From Bacteroidia bacterium (lineage in GTDB: Bacteria; Bacteroidota; Bacteroidia; NS11-12g; UBA9320), in the NCBI GenBank assembly GCA_018402155.1, contig JAGYJG010000001.1:1252198-1316197 (forward strand): a stretch of 64,000 nt of DNA. The letters run 5' to 3'. The notes under the pieces were generated by a model. It did no database searches. It was not told the DNA's origin and saw only the letters and a program-made list of their open reading frames with translations. The position numbers were made by a program, and so were the translations under genes. The number at the start of each line of letters is the position of its first letter. Positions within the stretch are counted from its first letter, which is position 1. Positions 35,700 through 44,839 of this stretch are shown here, piece after piece.

Positions 35700-37046
35700 A
35701 TGTATTCAGCAGATATAAGACAGCCATTAGTTACTGGTGGCAAAACGTACTCAGATGTTACCGCAGATGTATGCAGACCCATAGAAAATAAACCGACCAG
35801 TTCGTGGTGGCTTGGATTCATAACGGGTGTAGTACTACTGATGGTTTTAGTAGTAACACTAGCCTGGACAGTATGGGAAGGAATAGGGACTTGGAATACC
35901 AATAAATCTGTAATGTGGGGTTGGGATATAACAAACTTTGTATTTTGGGTAGGAATAGGACACGCTGGCACATTGATTTCAGCTATTCTTCTTCTATTCA
36001 GACAAAAATGGAGAATGTCAATCAATCGCTCTGCGGAAGCCATGACGATTTTCGCAGTATTTTGTGCAGCAATATTTCCTCTTTTTCATATGGGTCGGGT
36101 GTGGTTAGGCTTTTGGCCTTTGCCACTACCCAATGCATTTGGTTCACTTTGGGTCAACTTTAACTCACCCTTACTCTGGGATGTATTTGCCATTTCTACT
36201 TATCTTTCCGTTTCACTAGTATTTTGGTATTTAGGTCTTATTCCTGACATAGCCACCGTAAGAGACAGAGCAACTTCTAAAGCACGCAAATTTTGGTACG
36301 GCTTTTTTGCAATGGGCTGGAACGGTTCTGCTAAATCTTGGGGACGATACGAAGTAGTAGCTCTAATTCTCGCAGGTATATCTACTCCACTTGTACTTTC
36401 TGTTCACACAATTGTGTCTATGGACTTTGCAACATCGGTAATACCCGGATGGCATACTACTATATTCCCCCCTTATTTCGTAGCTGGTGCTATTTTCTCG
36501 GGCTTTGGCATGGTACTTACTCTATTACTAATAGCCCGATACGTAATGAATTATCAAGATTATATCACTAAAGAGCATCTGGAAGCAATGACCAAAGTGA
36601 TTTTGCTCACAGGCTCTATAGTAGGTGTAGCTTACATTACGGAGTTTGTAATTGCGGCTTACTCCGGATATGAATATGAGCAGTACGCATTTGCAAATAG
36701 AATGTTTGGTCCTTATGCTTGGGCATACTGGACTATGATGTTCTGTAATCTATTAGCCCCTCAGGTATTTTGGAGTAAGTGGGCAAGAACCACCCCTTGG
36801 TTTATTTTCGTTATTTCTATTGTAGTGAATATAGGGATGTGGTTTGAACGTTTCGTAATTATTGTAACCTCTCTGCACCGAGATTTTCTGCCAAGTAGCT
36901 GGGTTATGTACCACGCCACTTGGGTAGAGGTAGGGATATTTTTAGGAACATTTGGACTATTTTTCACTTGCTTCTTCTTGTTTGCTAAATTTCTGCCCGT
37001 AATCAATATGGCAGAGGTTAAAACCATAATTAAAGATAAAGAGTAA
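35700..37046 (+). CDS. actC: Alternative complex III subunit ActC (NrfD-like quinol-binding membrane protein)
   Basis: A 448-residue NrfD/PsrC-family integral membrane protein with about ten helices. It includes GWDITNFVFWVGIGHAGTLISAILLLF, wording close to ActC, and STPLVLSVHTIVSMDFATSVIPGWHTT. ActC holds the menaquinol-binding site and may take part in proton movement. It lies 24 bp after actB and 1 bp before actD in the operon. Confidence 0.93.
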   Translation: MYSADIRQPLVTGGKTYSDVTADVCRPIENKPTSSWWLGFITGVVLLMVLVVTLAWTVWEGIGTWNTNKSVMWGWDITNFVFWVGIGHAGTLISAILLLFRQKWRMSINRSAEAMTIFAVFCAAIFPLFHMGRVWLGFWPLPLPNAFGSLWVNFNSPLLWDVFAISTYLSVSLVFWYLGLIPDIATVRDRATSKARKFWYGFFAMGWNGSAKSWGRYEVVALILAGISTPLVLSVHTIVSMDFATSVIPGWHTTIFPPYFVAGAIFSGFGMVLTLLLIARYVMNYQDYITKEHLEAMTKVILLTGSIVGVAYITEFVIAAYSGYEYEQYAFANRMFGPYAWAYWTMMFCNLLAPQVFWSKWARTTPWFIFVISIVVNIGMWFERFVIIVTSLHRDFLPSSWVMYHATWVEVGIFLGTFGLFFTCFFLFAKFLPVINMAEVKTIIKDKE

Positions 37047-37047
37047 T

Positions 37048-37980
37048 ATGATCGATAAAAGTATATTGTTAGATAACAAAAAGTTTACCGTAGGTATATT
37101 TGATGACTCGGATAAACTTTTACATGCTGTGCACACACTGCAAAAAAAAGGAGTAAAAATATTTGATTGCTATACTCCCTTTCCTGTACATCACCTAGAC
37201 AAGGCTTTGGGTTATACTAGAACCAATCTTACTATTGGCGCATTCTTGTGTGGTATGTTGGGTTCTCTTACTGGTTTCACTCTTGCTTACTACATGAATG
37301 TGGTAGATTGGCCTATGATCATAGGAGGAAAACCCCAAGACATATCTGTATTTACGAGTTTTATTCCGGTTATATTTGAATTGACAATTCTTTTCACTGC
37401 ATTTGGAATGGTCATTATGTTTTTTGCTAGAAGCAGAATGATACACGGGATTAAGGAAGATCTGCTTTCTCGAAGACAGACTGATGACCACTTGGTTTTG
37501 GCAATTGACAATAGTGAAGAACAATCCTTAAGCAATGAAGAAATACAGTCACTTTTGGTAAACGAAGGTGCTTTGGAGGTAGACGGTTGTCGCCAAGCAT
37601 TCAATACATCTTTAACAGGTGAGGAAGCGCTTGCACTAAACTTGTCTAACAGTGAAAATATAGCAATAGAAACTATGACTATTGAAAATGACAATTCTGC
37701 TGTTATAAATCCAAACGATGAGACCAATGCTAATTTTCTTAATATAATAAAATCTACTCTTGGCGAATTTTCCGGTACTAAAGATGATTTGAAGCAGATA
37801 AATGGTATAGGACCAAAATACGAACAAACATTAAACTCAATTGGTATTTTCACATTCGAACAAGTGTCTAGAATGACGCAAGATGTCATTAAAGCACTAG
37901 AAGAAATTACTAATTACTTTCCAGGTAAGATAGAAAGAGAAGATTGGATAAGCCAAGCAAAACAACTAATGACGAATTAA
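37048..37980 (+). CDS. actD: Alternative complex III subunit ActD with C-terminal helix-hairpin-helix extension
   Basis: The first 170 residues are a normal DUF3341/ActD: a cytoplasmic start (FTVGIFDDSDKLLHAV), two membrane helices (about 60-83 and 105-128) and PFPVHHLDKALG. Known ActD proteins are about this long. Here a Glu/Asn-rich linker (about 150-240) leads to a helix-hairpin-helix-like domain (about 245-310): DDLKQINGIGPKYEQTLNSI, then IFTFEQVSRM and YFPGKIEREDWISQAK. That domain is familiar from fusions to ribosomal L21 and other Bacteroidota proteins. The reading frame is continuous, so it is a true fusion, not a frameshift product. The role of the extension is unknown. Confidence 0.9.
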   Translation: MIDKSILLDNKKFTVGIFDDSDKLLHAVHTLQKKGVKIFDCYTPFPVHHLDKALGYTRTNLTIGAFLCGMLGSLTGFTLAYYMNVVDWPMIIGGKPQDISVFTSFIPVIFELTILFTAFGMVIMFFARSRMIHGIKEDLLSRRQTDDHLVLAIDNSEEQSLSNEEIQSLLVNEGALEVDGCRQAFNTSLTGEEALALNLSNSENIAIETMTIENDNSAVINPNDETNANFLNIIKSTLGEFSGTKDDLKQINGIGPKYEQTLNSIGIFTFEQVSRMTQDVIKALEEITNYFPGKIEREDWISQAKQLMTN

Positions 37981-37984
37981 TACA

Positions 37985-39049
37985 ATGAAGCTAAATAATA
38001 TATTTAAATATACTATCATACTTGGCTTGCTAGCTATAGGTATGGTCTCGTGTGTCAGCTCTGGAGATAATCCCGGAATAGAATATGCACCTAATATGTA
38101 CACTTCTCAAGCATACGAACCTTTTACCCAAGAGCAGAAGTTTGATTACAACCCAAACGGTATGACTATGCGACTTCCCGTAAATGGAACTGTCGCAAGA
38201 GGTCAAGCAAACTTCATATACCCTCACCCAAATACAGGAGACGGATATGCCGCTAGTGCGTCATACATTCCTTGGGTAGAACCAAACAAAACAAATGTTG
38301 AAGAAGGGGAACGCCTCTATGGTATCTTTTGCGTAAATTGTCACGGGAAAAAAGGCAAAAATGACGGAACAATATTTAAATCAAAAAAAATTCCTGCGCC
38401 ATCTTGGCCAAATTATCAATCTGACTATATCAAAGAATTGCCATTGGGCAAAGCGTATCATACAATAGTCTATGGTAAAGGTCTAATGGGATCTCACGCT
38501 TTTATGCTTGACCCAGAAGAGAGATGGAAAGTAATACACTACGTAAAAGCTTTAGCCTTTGGTGATGACTTTGAATATTCTCCTGAAAATACAAGTGAAG
38601 ATGTAATAAACGATGACGCTGATACAAATGAGACGAAAGATTTAGAAAAACAACAAGATGAGTCTATCTCCTATGGCAATTTTCCTGATTTTTCGGAAGG
38701 ACAAGCAATTATAGGTTCTTCAAATTTTGAGACATACCAAGACCGAAGAGTTACAAAAATTGATTCAGAAAGTTCAATAATTAAAATAAAAGAATACCGA
38801 AAAATTCATCCATCTTTTGAGACTACTAAATTTATGGATGGATATACCGATATAACTATGCTTCAAAAAGTAGACGAAACTTTAGGCATAGAAAGAATAA
38901 ATAACGTGATCCGCCTCATTGAGAATAACGTTATGAGCGCAGCAAACTTTGAGATACGTAACGAGACAGATACAAACTTGTACGGAAATACTGCCGATAG
39001 CGAAGATAGCAAGGCAAACAGACGAGTAGAATTAGAATATTACATATAA
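37985..39049 (+). CDS. actE: Alternative complex III subunit ActE (monoheme cytochrome c lipoprotein) with C-terminal extension
   Basis: A lipoprotein signal (LLAIGMVSC, lipid-anchored Cys about residue 23) is followed by a monoheme cytochrome c domain with CVNCH (about residues 117-121) and a probable axial Met in KGLMGSHAFML. The cytochrome ends near residue 195 (VIHYVKALAFG). The remaining 155 residues are an addition: an acidic linker and a region ending RINNVIRLIENN…NRRVELEYYI that resembles a degenerate OmpA-like peptidoglycan-binding domain. ActE carries electrons out of the complex in the periplasm. Fifth act gene, 4 bp after actD. Confidence 0.88.
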   Translation: MKLNNIFKYTIILGLLAIGMVSCVSSGDNPGIEYAPNMYTSQAYEPFTQEQKFDYNPNGMTMRLPVNGTVARGQANFIYPHPNTGDGYAASASYIPWVEPNKTNVEEGERLYGIFCVNCHGKKGKNDGTIFKSKKIPAPSWPNYQSDYIKELPLGKAYHTIVYGKGLMGSHAFMLDPEERWKVIHYVKALAFGDDFEYSPENTSEDVINDDADTNETKDLEKQQDESISYGNFPDFSEGQAIIGSSNFETYQDRRVTKIDSESSIIKIKEYRKIHPSFETTKFMDGYTDITMLQKVDETLGIERINNVIRLIENNVMSAANFEIRNETDTNLYGNTADSEDSKANRRVELEYYI

Positions 39050-39064
39050 CCGAAGCTGAGAACA

Positions 39065-40477
39065 ATGGGACACCATATAATAGAAGACGTATCGCAAGAA
39101 AAATTTGAGTTCACTGGTAGATCAAAACTAATCGCCATATCTTTAATTGTAGTAGGAGCACTACTCGCAGGAGTAGGCGCAATGCAAGTTAAAAACAACT
39201 GGGACGCAATTGGCCACCACGCCAGTGGAGCACACGAAGAGACAACAAATCACGCAGCGCACGGAGATCACCATGCTAGCCAAGTAGCATACGCTAAAGA
39301 CATGCATGCTGAAGACACACACGGGAAAAAGGCTCACGGGGAAATAGACCACGGTGAGCACCACGAATCAACGTGGATGAGTAGAGTATGGGCCAACTTA
39401 CTTATGAATAGCTATTATTTTTGGCTATTCTCTGTTGCTGCAGTATTTTTTATAGCTGTAAACTATGTGGCCAATGCAGGATGGGCAGTGATGCTGAAGC
39501 GTGTAATGGAAGCACAAAGTGCCTATTTACTTGTTGGCTCAGTTTTATTATTCGGCACTATCATAGGTGCTAAAGATACATTGTACCACTGGTCGCAGTA
39601 TTTTCATAGCCAAGCAAGTGGCAATGAAGCAGCGGCTGGTTATGATGCTATTTTGGAAAGTAAAGCATGGTTGCTCAATAACACCTCCATTTTCTTCTTC
39701 ATACCCTTTGTACTCATCGTATGGATATTGATACGCATGAAATTGAGAAATAACAGCTTGGCCGAAGATAAAACTACTGGTCTGGCAATGTTTAAAAACT
39801 CGACACGGTGGTCTGCTGGATTTATATTTTTCTTTGCCTTTTCATTCTCCGCTCTATCATGGCTTATCATTATGAGTATAGATGCTCACTGGTATTCTAC
39901 GATGTTCTCGGTTTACAATTTTGCAATTTCTTTTGTTACAGGTCTTTCTGTAATGATGGTCATAGTACAGTATCTCAAATCTAAGGGTTATATGGAAATG
40001 GTGTCTGACGATGTAGTGCATGATTTAGGTAAATTCATGTTTGCTTTCTGTATATTTTGGGGTTATATTTTTTTAAGTCAATGGCTACTTATTTGGTATA
40101 CAAATTTACCAGAAGAAACAGTGTACTTTGCAGCAAGACTCGAAGGCGGATACCAAACTTTATTTGCCGTAAATATTTTTATGTGCTTCTTAGCTCCATT
40201 TTTAGTCTTGATGATGAGAAATGCAAAACGATCTCCAAAAGTACTATTGACTGCAGCAGCAATTATATTGATAGGACATTGGGTAGACACCTATCTACTT
40301 ATAATGCCAGGCACCGTTGGAGATAAAGCAGGTATAGGAATGCTTGAAATAGGAACTACAATGGCTTTTGCTGGTATTTTTATTTATGTAGTGCTAAACT
40401 CATTGAGTAAAGCAAATTTGTACCCTACAAATCATCCATACATATTAGAATCTGCAAATCACGATGTAGGACCATAG
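39065..40477 (+). CDS. actF: Alternative complex III subunit ActF with His-rich loop
   Basis: ActF is the second large quinol-oxidoreductase-type membrane subunit, related to ActC. The 470-residue protein has about ten helices, the first at about 22-40. Between helices 1 and 2 (about residues 50-105) lies a loop of which roughly a third is histidine (HHASGAHEE, HGDHHAS, HGEIDHGEHHE). This could bind metal ions. The core contains LPEETVYFAARLEGGYQ and IGHWVDTYLLIMPG, typical of ActF. It closes the operon and is followed by a strong terminator, with no cytochrome oxidase genes attached. Confidence 0.92.
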   Translation: MGHHIIEDVSQEKFEFTGRSKLIAISLIVVGALLAGVGAMQVKNNWDAIGHHASGAHEETTNHAAHGDHHASQVAYAKDMHAEDTHGKKAHGEIDHGEHHESTWMSRVWANLLMNSYYFWLFSVAAVFFIAVNYVANAGWAVMLKRVMEAQSAYLLVGSVLLFGTIIGAKDTLYHWSQYFHSQASGNEAAAGYDAILESKAWLLNNTSIFFFIPFVLIVWILIRMKLRNNSLAEDKTTGLAMFKNSTRWSAGFIFFFAFSFSALSWLIIMSIDAHWYSTMFSVYNFAISFVTGLSVMMVIVQYLKSKGYMEMVSDDVVHDLGKFMFAFCIFWGYIFLSQWLLIWYTNLPEETVYFAARLEGGYQTLFAVNIFMCFLAPFLVLMMRNAKRSPKVLLTAAAIILIGHWVDTYLLIMPGTVGDKAGIGMLEIGTTMAFAGIFIYVVLNSLSKANLYPTNHPYILESANHDVGP

Positions 40478-40487
40478 CATAGGTAAC

Positions 40488-40542
40488 AGAATACATAAAA
40501 AAGTCTCTTGATGGTGTATCAAGAGACTTTTTTATGTATTCT
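40488..40542. terminator. Bidirectional terminator between actF and the DEAD-box gene
   Basis: A perfect 25-bp inverted repeat (40488-40512 and 40518-40542) with a 5-nt GGTGT loop. Core AAGTCTCTTGAT/ATCAAGAGACTT is flanked by A and T runs on both sides, so it can end transcription in both directions, as expected between convergent genes. Confidence 0.93.
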
Positions 40543-40581
40543 TTGGTGATAACAAACTGTAAGCCAGATAAAAGAATCTGG

Positions 40582-41817
40582 TTAACGTTTTTTCTTTCGC
40601 ACTGGTTTTTTAATTTCTTGCTTCATTAGTTCTTTCCAATTGTCTGTTCCATCGTTTGCTAGTTCTACTGTATCTGCATATTCTGATTTGGTCACGGTCG
40701 CCCTAGTAATCGCTACAGTTGTATATCCCTCAATAGCTTCGACTAGCGGCTTTTCTTCTTTTGCACAAAAGGTAATTGCTTTTCCCTTGGCCCTACCCCT
40801 ACCCGTTCTACCTACGCGGTGAACATAGTTCTCAGCTACTTCTGGAACATCATAATTTATCACAAAATCTACTCCTTCTACATCTATACCTCTAGCGGAC
40901 ACATCAGTAGCTATCAATATTTTGCAGGCGTTGGTTCTAAAAGCTTGTAAATTTGTTTCGCGCTCTGCCTGATCCACATCGCCATGCAAGGTGAGCGAGT
41001 CTATTCCCACCCGCTGCATTGCCAATTTTACACGCTCAGCCCTCACCTTTGTCCGAACAAAAATCATAAATTTCAGTCCCTCATTTTCAGTGATAAGCCG
41101 TTGCAAAAAAAATCGCTTATCGTCCATTTCTACAAACACTATCTGATGATTTACATTTTTACTCACAGGATCTTTTGGCGATATCTGGATGCGAATTGCC
41201 GCACTACTTACCATTTTATATGCCTGTTGCTTGATTTTTTTACTAATAGTAGCACTAAAAAATAACGTTTGTCGCCTGCCCGGTATTTTTGCTACCAAAT
41301 CATCTATGTCTTTTGCAAAGCCCAAATCAAGCATATGATCAGCTTCATCCAAAACTAAAATTTCCACCTTGTTGAGCTTCAGATACCCCTGACTAGCAAG
41401 GTCAAAAAGCCTGCCGGGTGTGCTGACTATAATGTCCGTACCTTCTAGTAATTTAGCTATTTGATAATCCTGCTCCACCCCACCATAAATGCAAAGTGCT
41501 TTAACTTTGGTATTTCTACCTATTTGGTTAAATACCTTAGTTATTTGTTGTGCCAATTCTCTTGTTGGCGCCATCACTACCGCACGTATCACACTACCTT
41601 TTTCAAAAGCTTTGTATTGTATTTGCTGAATTTTATCAATAATAGGTATGGCAAAAGCGGCTGTTTTTCCTGTGCCTGTCTGCGCTATGGCAAGCAAATC
41701 TTCACCCCGTTGTATATGAGGTAAACATTTGAACTGAATGTCTGTAGGACGCTTGAATCCCATTTCATCCAAATTCCTTTTTACTTCTTTTGATAAACGA
41801 TACTCTTCAAACTTCAT
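40582..41817 (-). CDS. DEAD-box RNA helicase
   Basis: An ATP-dependent RNA helicase of the RhlE/CshA-like group that unwinds RNA during ribosome assembly or decay. The 411 residues show the Q motif (GFKRPTDIQ), motif I AQTGTGKT (about 45-52), PTRELAQQ, STPGRLFDL, motif II DEAD, SAT, and motif VI HRVGRTGRG. The C-terminal tail is short and basic (KKPVRKKKR). Exact subfamily not resolved. A promoter lies on its 5' side, and its 3' end shares the act terminator. Confidence 0.94.
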   Translation of the reverse strand: MKFEEYRLSKEVKRNLDEMGFKRPTDIQFKCLPHIQRGEDLLAIAQTGTGKTAAFAIPIIDKIQQIQYKAFEKGSVIRAVVMAPTRELAQQITKVFNQIGRNTKVKALCIYGGVEQDYQIAKLLEGTDIIVSTPGRLFDLASQGYLKLNKVEILVLDEADHMLDLGFAKDIDDLVAKIPGRRQTLFFSATISKKIKQQAYKMVSSAAIRIQISPKDPVSKNVNHQIVFVEMDDKRFFLQRLITENEGLKFMIFVRTKVRAERVKLAMQRVGIDSLTLHGDVDQAERETNLQAFRTNACKILIATDVSARGIDVEGVDFVINYDVPEVAENYVHRVGRTGRGRAKGKAITFCAKEEKPLVEAIEGYTTVAITRATVTKSEYADTVELANDGTDNWKELMKQEIKKPVRKKKR

Positions 41818-41826
41818 TTTACGCTA

Positions 41827-41834
41827 CAAACATA
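41827..41834 (-). promoter_or_regulatory. -7 promoter element of the DEAD-box gene
   Basis: Minus-strand TATGTTTG, an exact TAnnTTTG match, 9 nt before the ATG at 41817. Confidence 0.55.
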
Positions 41835-42533
41835 CGTTAATCCTAGCACCCGCTAGCGTTTTTAGATTGACGCTCTCATCCAGTTTTTAAAACCAACCAA
41901 ATTTTAACAGGAAGTAAGAAGAAATTAAACTTTTTTAGACTGTCTGCCCCAGATTAAGATTATTCGAGCTTCCTAAATGATTCTCCTAAAAGCATAAAAC
42001 TACATAACCTATGACTATAGAACTTTGTACTACACTACGTATAAAAACTACTAAATTATCTGTATTCAATCACTTCACTTTGGAGATTTTTCCTAACACA
42101 TCATAAATTGTGCATCATTTATGTTCCTTAAATAAAAAAGATTAATAGTGGTACCGTTACTAAAATTAGATTTTACATCCCCTTAAAATGTTGAGTAACA
42201 CACTAGTGTTTTCTAAAAAGAAATCTCTGCCAATGAGGAAATAACTTCCTATTAAATCTTGTACGCTAATTTGGGTTAGTATTATTCTCTAGAGTTACAG
42301 ATTATCATAAATGATTCTAAATAAGATGAATTAATGAGAATTTAGACAGTTAAATTGAGAAAATTCGGTGACCTTTTCAACTTTTTTTCCATAATGAAAG
42401 GTGAGTTGCTTTCTGTGATTAGCAACATATTGCCTTTAAATATGTGCAATAAAAAACAAATACTTTATAATTTAAGTTCCCACTAATTAAGTCGGTCATT
42501 ATCCTAAATAATATCTGAACTCAGCTTTTAGTT
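41835..42533. other. Long non-coding spacer between DEAD-box and desaturase genes
   Basis: About 700 bp of AT-rich DNA with no credible reading frame on either strand and no recognised RNA gene. A small hairpin (CTAGC/GCTAG with an ACCC loop) is at 41848-41861. Nothing else stands out. Confidence 0.6.
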
Positions 42534-42541
42534 TAACTTTG
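42534..42541 (+). promoter_or_regulatory. -7 promoter element of the acyl-ACP desaturase gene
   Basis: TAACTTTG, an exact consensus match, 10 nt before the ATG. Confidence 0.65.
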
Positions 42542-42551
42542 TGGTTTATAT

Positions 42552-43556
42552 ATGAATTTACACGACCTAAGACTAGAAGTTATGGCAACCATTGGCAAGT
42601 CCATGGATGACCTTTTAGACAAATTTTTAAAACCTGTAGATACTAATTGGCAGCCGGCAGACTTATTGCCCGACTCTAGAAACCCAGAATTTATAGCTGA
42701 GGTGAAAGAAATACAAGAAATAGCCAAAGAAATGGACTATGACCTTCTCACAGTGCTAATAGGTGATACTATAACAGAAGAAGCACTGCCTACTTACGAG
42801 TCTTGGCTTATGGATGTAGATGGCGTAAACCAACAGTATAATAATGGGCAACCAAATGGATGGAGTAAATGGGTACGTGCGTGGACAGCAGAGGAAAACC
42901 GCCACGGTGATTTACTAAACAAATACTTGTACCTATGCGGTAGAGTAGATATGCGCGAGATGGAAGTTACGACTCAGCATCTAATTAGCGACGGTTTTGA
43001 CATAGGCACAGGAAAAGATCCGTATAAAAACTTCGTATATACTAGTTTTCAAGAATTGGCAACAAACGTGTCACACCGCAGGGTAGCCACTTTAGTAAAA
43101 CAAACGGGCAATACACTACTAGCTAAAATAAATGGTATAATAGCCGCAGATGAAGCACGCCACGCAGGAGCTTATGCCACTTTTGTAAAACGTATTTTCG
43201 AGTTAGATCCTAGTCAGATGATGACTGCTTTTGACGATATGATGCGCCGAAAAATAGTGATGCCTGCACATTTTATGCGCCAAAGTGGAGAAAAAGTAGG
43301 CGAGCTGTGGAGTCATTTTAGCGACGCTGCACAACGCACAAAAGTGTATACTGCCCAAGATTATATTGACATTCTTTTATCACTAATAAAAGATTGGAAT
43401 ATAGAACACATTTCCGATTTGAATGAAGCTGGCGAAAAAGCGCGCGATTACCTGATGGCGCTGCCACACAGACTACAACGTGTAACTGACCGAATGAAAG
43501 AACCCGAGAAGGATTATGAATTCAAATGGATAGGGCCAAATGTGGCTCTACGATAA
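42552..43556 (+). CDS. Acyl-[acyl-carrier-protein] desaturase (soluble, di-iron)
   Basis: A 334-residue soluble desaturase of the FA_desaturase_2/stearoyl-ACP desaturase family, which puts a cis double bond into acyl-ACP using O2 and reduced ferredoxin. The two di-iron helices are intact: EENRHGD (about residues 115-121) and DEARHAG (about 200-206); the first ExxH is in WTAEENRHG. PNGWSKWVRAW and the C-terminal IGPN fit the family. It gives this bacterium an aerobic route to unsaturated fatty acids. It lies 25 bp before ywbE and may be co-transcribed. Confidence 0.92.
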   Translation: MNLHDLRLEVMATIGKSMDDLLDKFLKPVDTNWQPADLLPDSRNPEFIAEVKEIQEIAKEMDYDLLTVLIGDTITEEALPTYESWLMDVDGVNQQYNNGQPNGWSKWVRAWTAEENRHGDLLNKYLYLCGRVDMREMEVTTQHLISDGFDIGTGKDPYKNFVYTSFQELATNVSHRRVATLVKQTGNTLLAKINGIIAADEARHAGAYATFVKRIFELDPSQMMTAFDDMMRRKIVMPAHFMRQSGEKVGELWSHFSDAAQRTKVYTAQDYIDILLSLIKDWNIEHISDLNEAGEKARDYLMALPHRLQRVTDRMKEPEKDYEFKWIGPNVALR

Positions 43557-43581
43557 TCAAGTTTCATAGATTTTATGTGAA

Positions 43582-43806
43582 ATGGAAAAGCAAATACCGG
43601 GAACTCAGCGCAGCAATATCAGAATTGGAAGCTCAGTTGACATTGTGCAAAAACACCATCAATCCACTAGAGAAGTAACCAACGGTATAGTGAGTCGCAT
43701 ACTTACAAAGTCTGCTACACATCCGCATGGCATAAAAGTAGCCTTAGAAACTGGTGAAATAGGTCGTGTAAAAATAATTTACTTAGACAATTTGCTGAGC
43801 ACCTAG
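43582..43806 (+). CDS. ywbE: YwbE family protein
   Basis: A 74-residue basic protein: RSNIRIGSSVDIVQKHHQST, REVTNGIVSRILTKSATHPHGIKV and GRVKIIYLD match the YwbE family of unknown function (a small beta-barrel-like fold; possible nucleic acid binding is only an inference). Its last 24 bp overlap the 3' end of the convergent diphosphomevalonate decarboxylase gene. Confidence 0.85.
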   Translation: MEKQIPGTQRSNIRIGSSVDIVQKHHQSTREVTNGIVSRILTKSATHPHGIKVALETGEIGRVKIIYLDNLLST

Positions 43807-44814
43807 CCCGATTTCGTCGTGGAGATAAGCACCGTCTTCACAATACTTACTAAGTACAGTATCTATAAATACTTCGGCACTTTCCTTATCTGCCTTCGGA
43901 TATAAAAAATGTACATTGGCACCCGCATCCAATGTAAAACACCATTTCACAGCATCAGATTTTCTTTTTTGCCAAATGGCTTCTATTATCTTCAACGTAT
44001 TGGGTTTCATCAAAATGAAATAAGGATTACTACTCATCATCAAGCTGTGCAGTGTCAATGCTTCACTCTCAACTATGGCTACGAATCGATCTAAATCTCC
44101 TGTTGCAAGTACGCCTTTGAGCGCTGTCATATTATTCTGTGCTTGCTCAAAACGTGCCTGCGCAAAAGAGTGATTATCTATTAAATTGTGACCTATTGTG
44201 CTGCTCACTGTTTTTTGTCCTTGATGCACCAATAGTATAGTGTCGCAGTAGTTTTGAAATACAGGGTGCATAGTGTCAAAACGTATGGCAAAGTCGTCGC
44301 TGCTTCCCTCAAAATCTGTATGTTTTCCCCAAACAGCCATAGGTCCAAACACAGACCTACTGGCGCTACCGCTACCTAATCTTGCCAAAATAGAAGCTGT
44401 TTGTAAAAAATTTTCGTCTGACAGAAGACCTTTTTCTTTGGCAATATCACAAATACACAAGGCTAACGCACTCATACCACTAGCACTACTGGCTATACCG
44501 CTACTATGCGGAAAAGTGTTGGACGTTTTTACGACGTATTTTCCAGTTTTCACAAACGAAAAATAGGGTGTTACACGTTCTAAAAATTTTCTTATTTTAG
44601 GAACAAAGCTTCCTTCTACCCTGCCGTCTAACAACACTTCTATATCTAAGTTTTCTTGCTCAGTGTAAGAGAGTTCTGTGATAGTAGTACAATTTTTTAA
44701 AGTAAAACTAATACTAGCGTTGGCGGGCAGTTGTGTGCCTTCTGGCTTTTTGCCCCAGTACTTTACCAATGCGATGTTGCTTGGGCTTTGCCACGTTGTG
44801 GTGTAGGTTGTCAT
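43783..44814 (-). CDS. mvaD: Diphosphomevalonate decarboxylase
   Basis: This enzyme makes isopentenyl diphosphate from mevalonate diphosphate with ATP. The 343 residues contain SPSNIALVKYWGK near the N terminus, the GHMP-kinase-like phosphate loop in FPHSSGIASSASGMSAL, RLGSGSASRS and the DAGANVHFLYP segment. The ATG at 44814 is chosen because the GTG at 44832 overlaps the -7 promoter element. It is the last step of the cluster's pathway, downstream of the GHMP kinase but with its own promoter. Confidence 0.95.
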   Translation of the reverse strand: MTTYTTTWQSPSNIALVKYWGKKPEGTQLPANASISFTLKNCTTITELSYTEQENLDIEVLLDGRVEGSFVPKIRKFLERVTPYFSFVKTGKYVVKTSNTFPHSSGIASSASGMSALALCICDIAKEKGLLSDENFLQTASILARLGSGSASRSVFGPMAVWGKHTDFEGSSDDFAIRFDTMHPVFQNYCDTILLVHQGQKTVSSTIGHNLIDNHSFAQARFEQAQNNMTALKGVLATGDLDRFVAIVESEALTLHSLMMSSNPYFILMKPNTLKIIEAIWQKRKSDAVKWCFTLDAGANVHFLYPKADKESAEVFIDTVLSKYCEDGAYLHDEIGLGAQQIV

Positions 44815-44831
44815 GTAATATAGAATATTCA

Positions 44832-44839
44832 CAAAGGTA
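44832..44839 (-). promoter_or_regulatory. -7 promoter element of mvaD
   Basis: Minus-strand TACCTTTG, 17 nt before the chosen ATG at 44814; it rules out the GTG at 44832 as a start. Confidence 0.65.
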
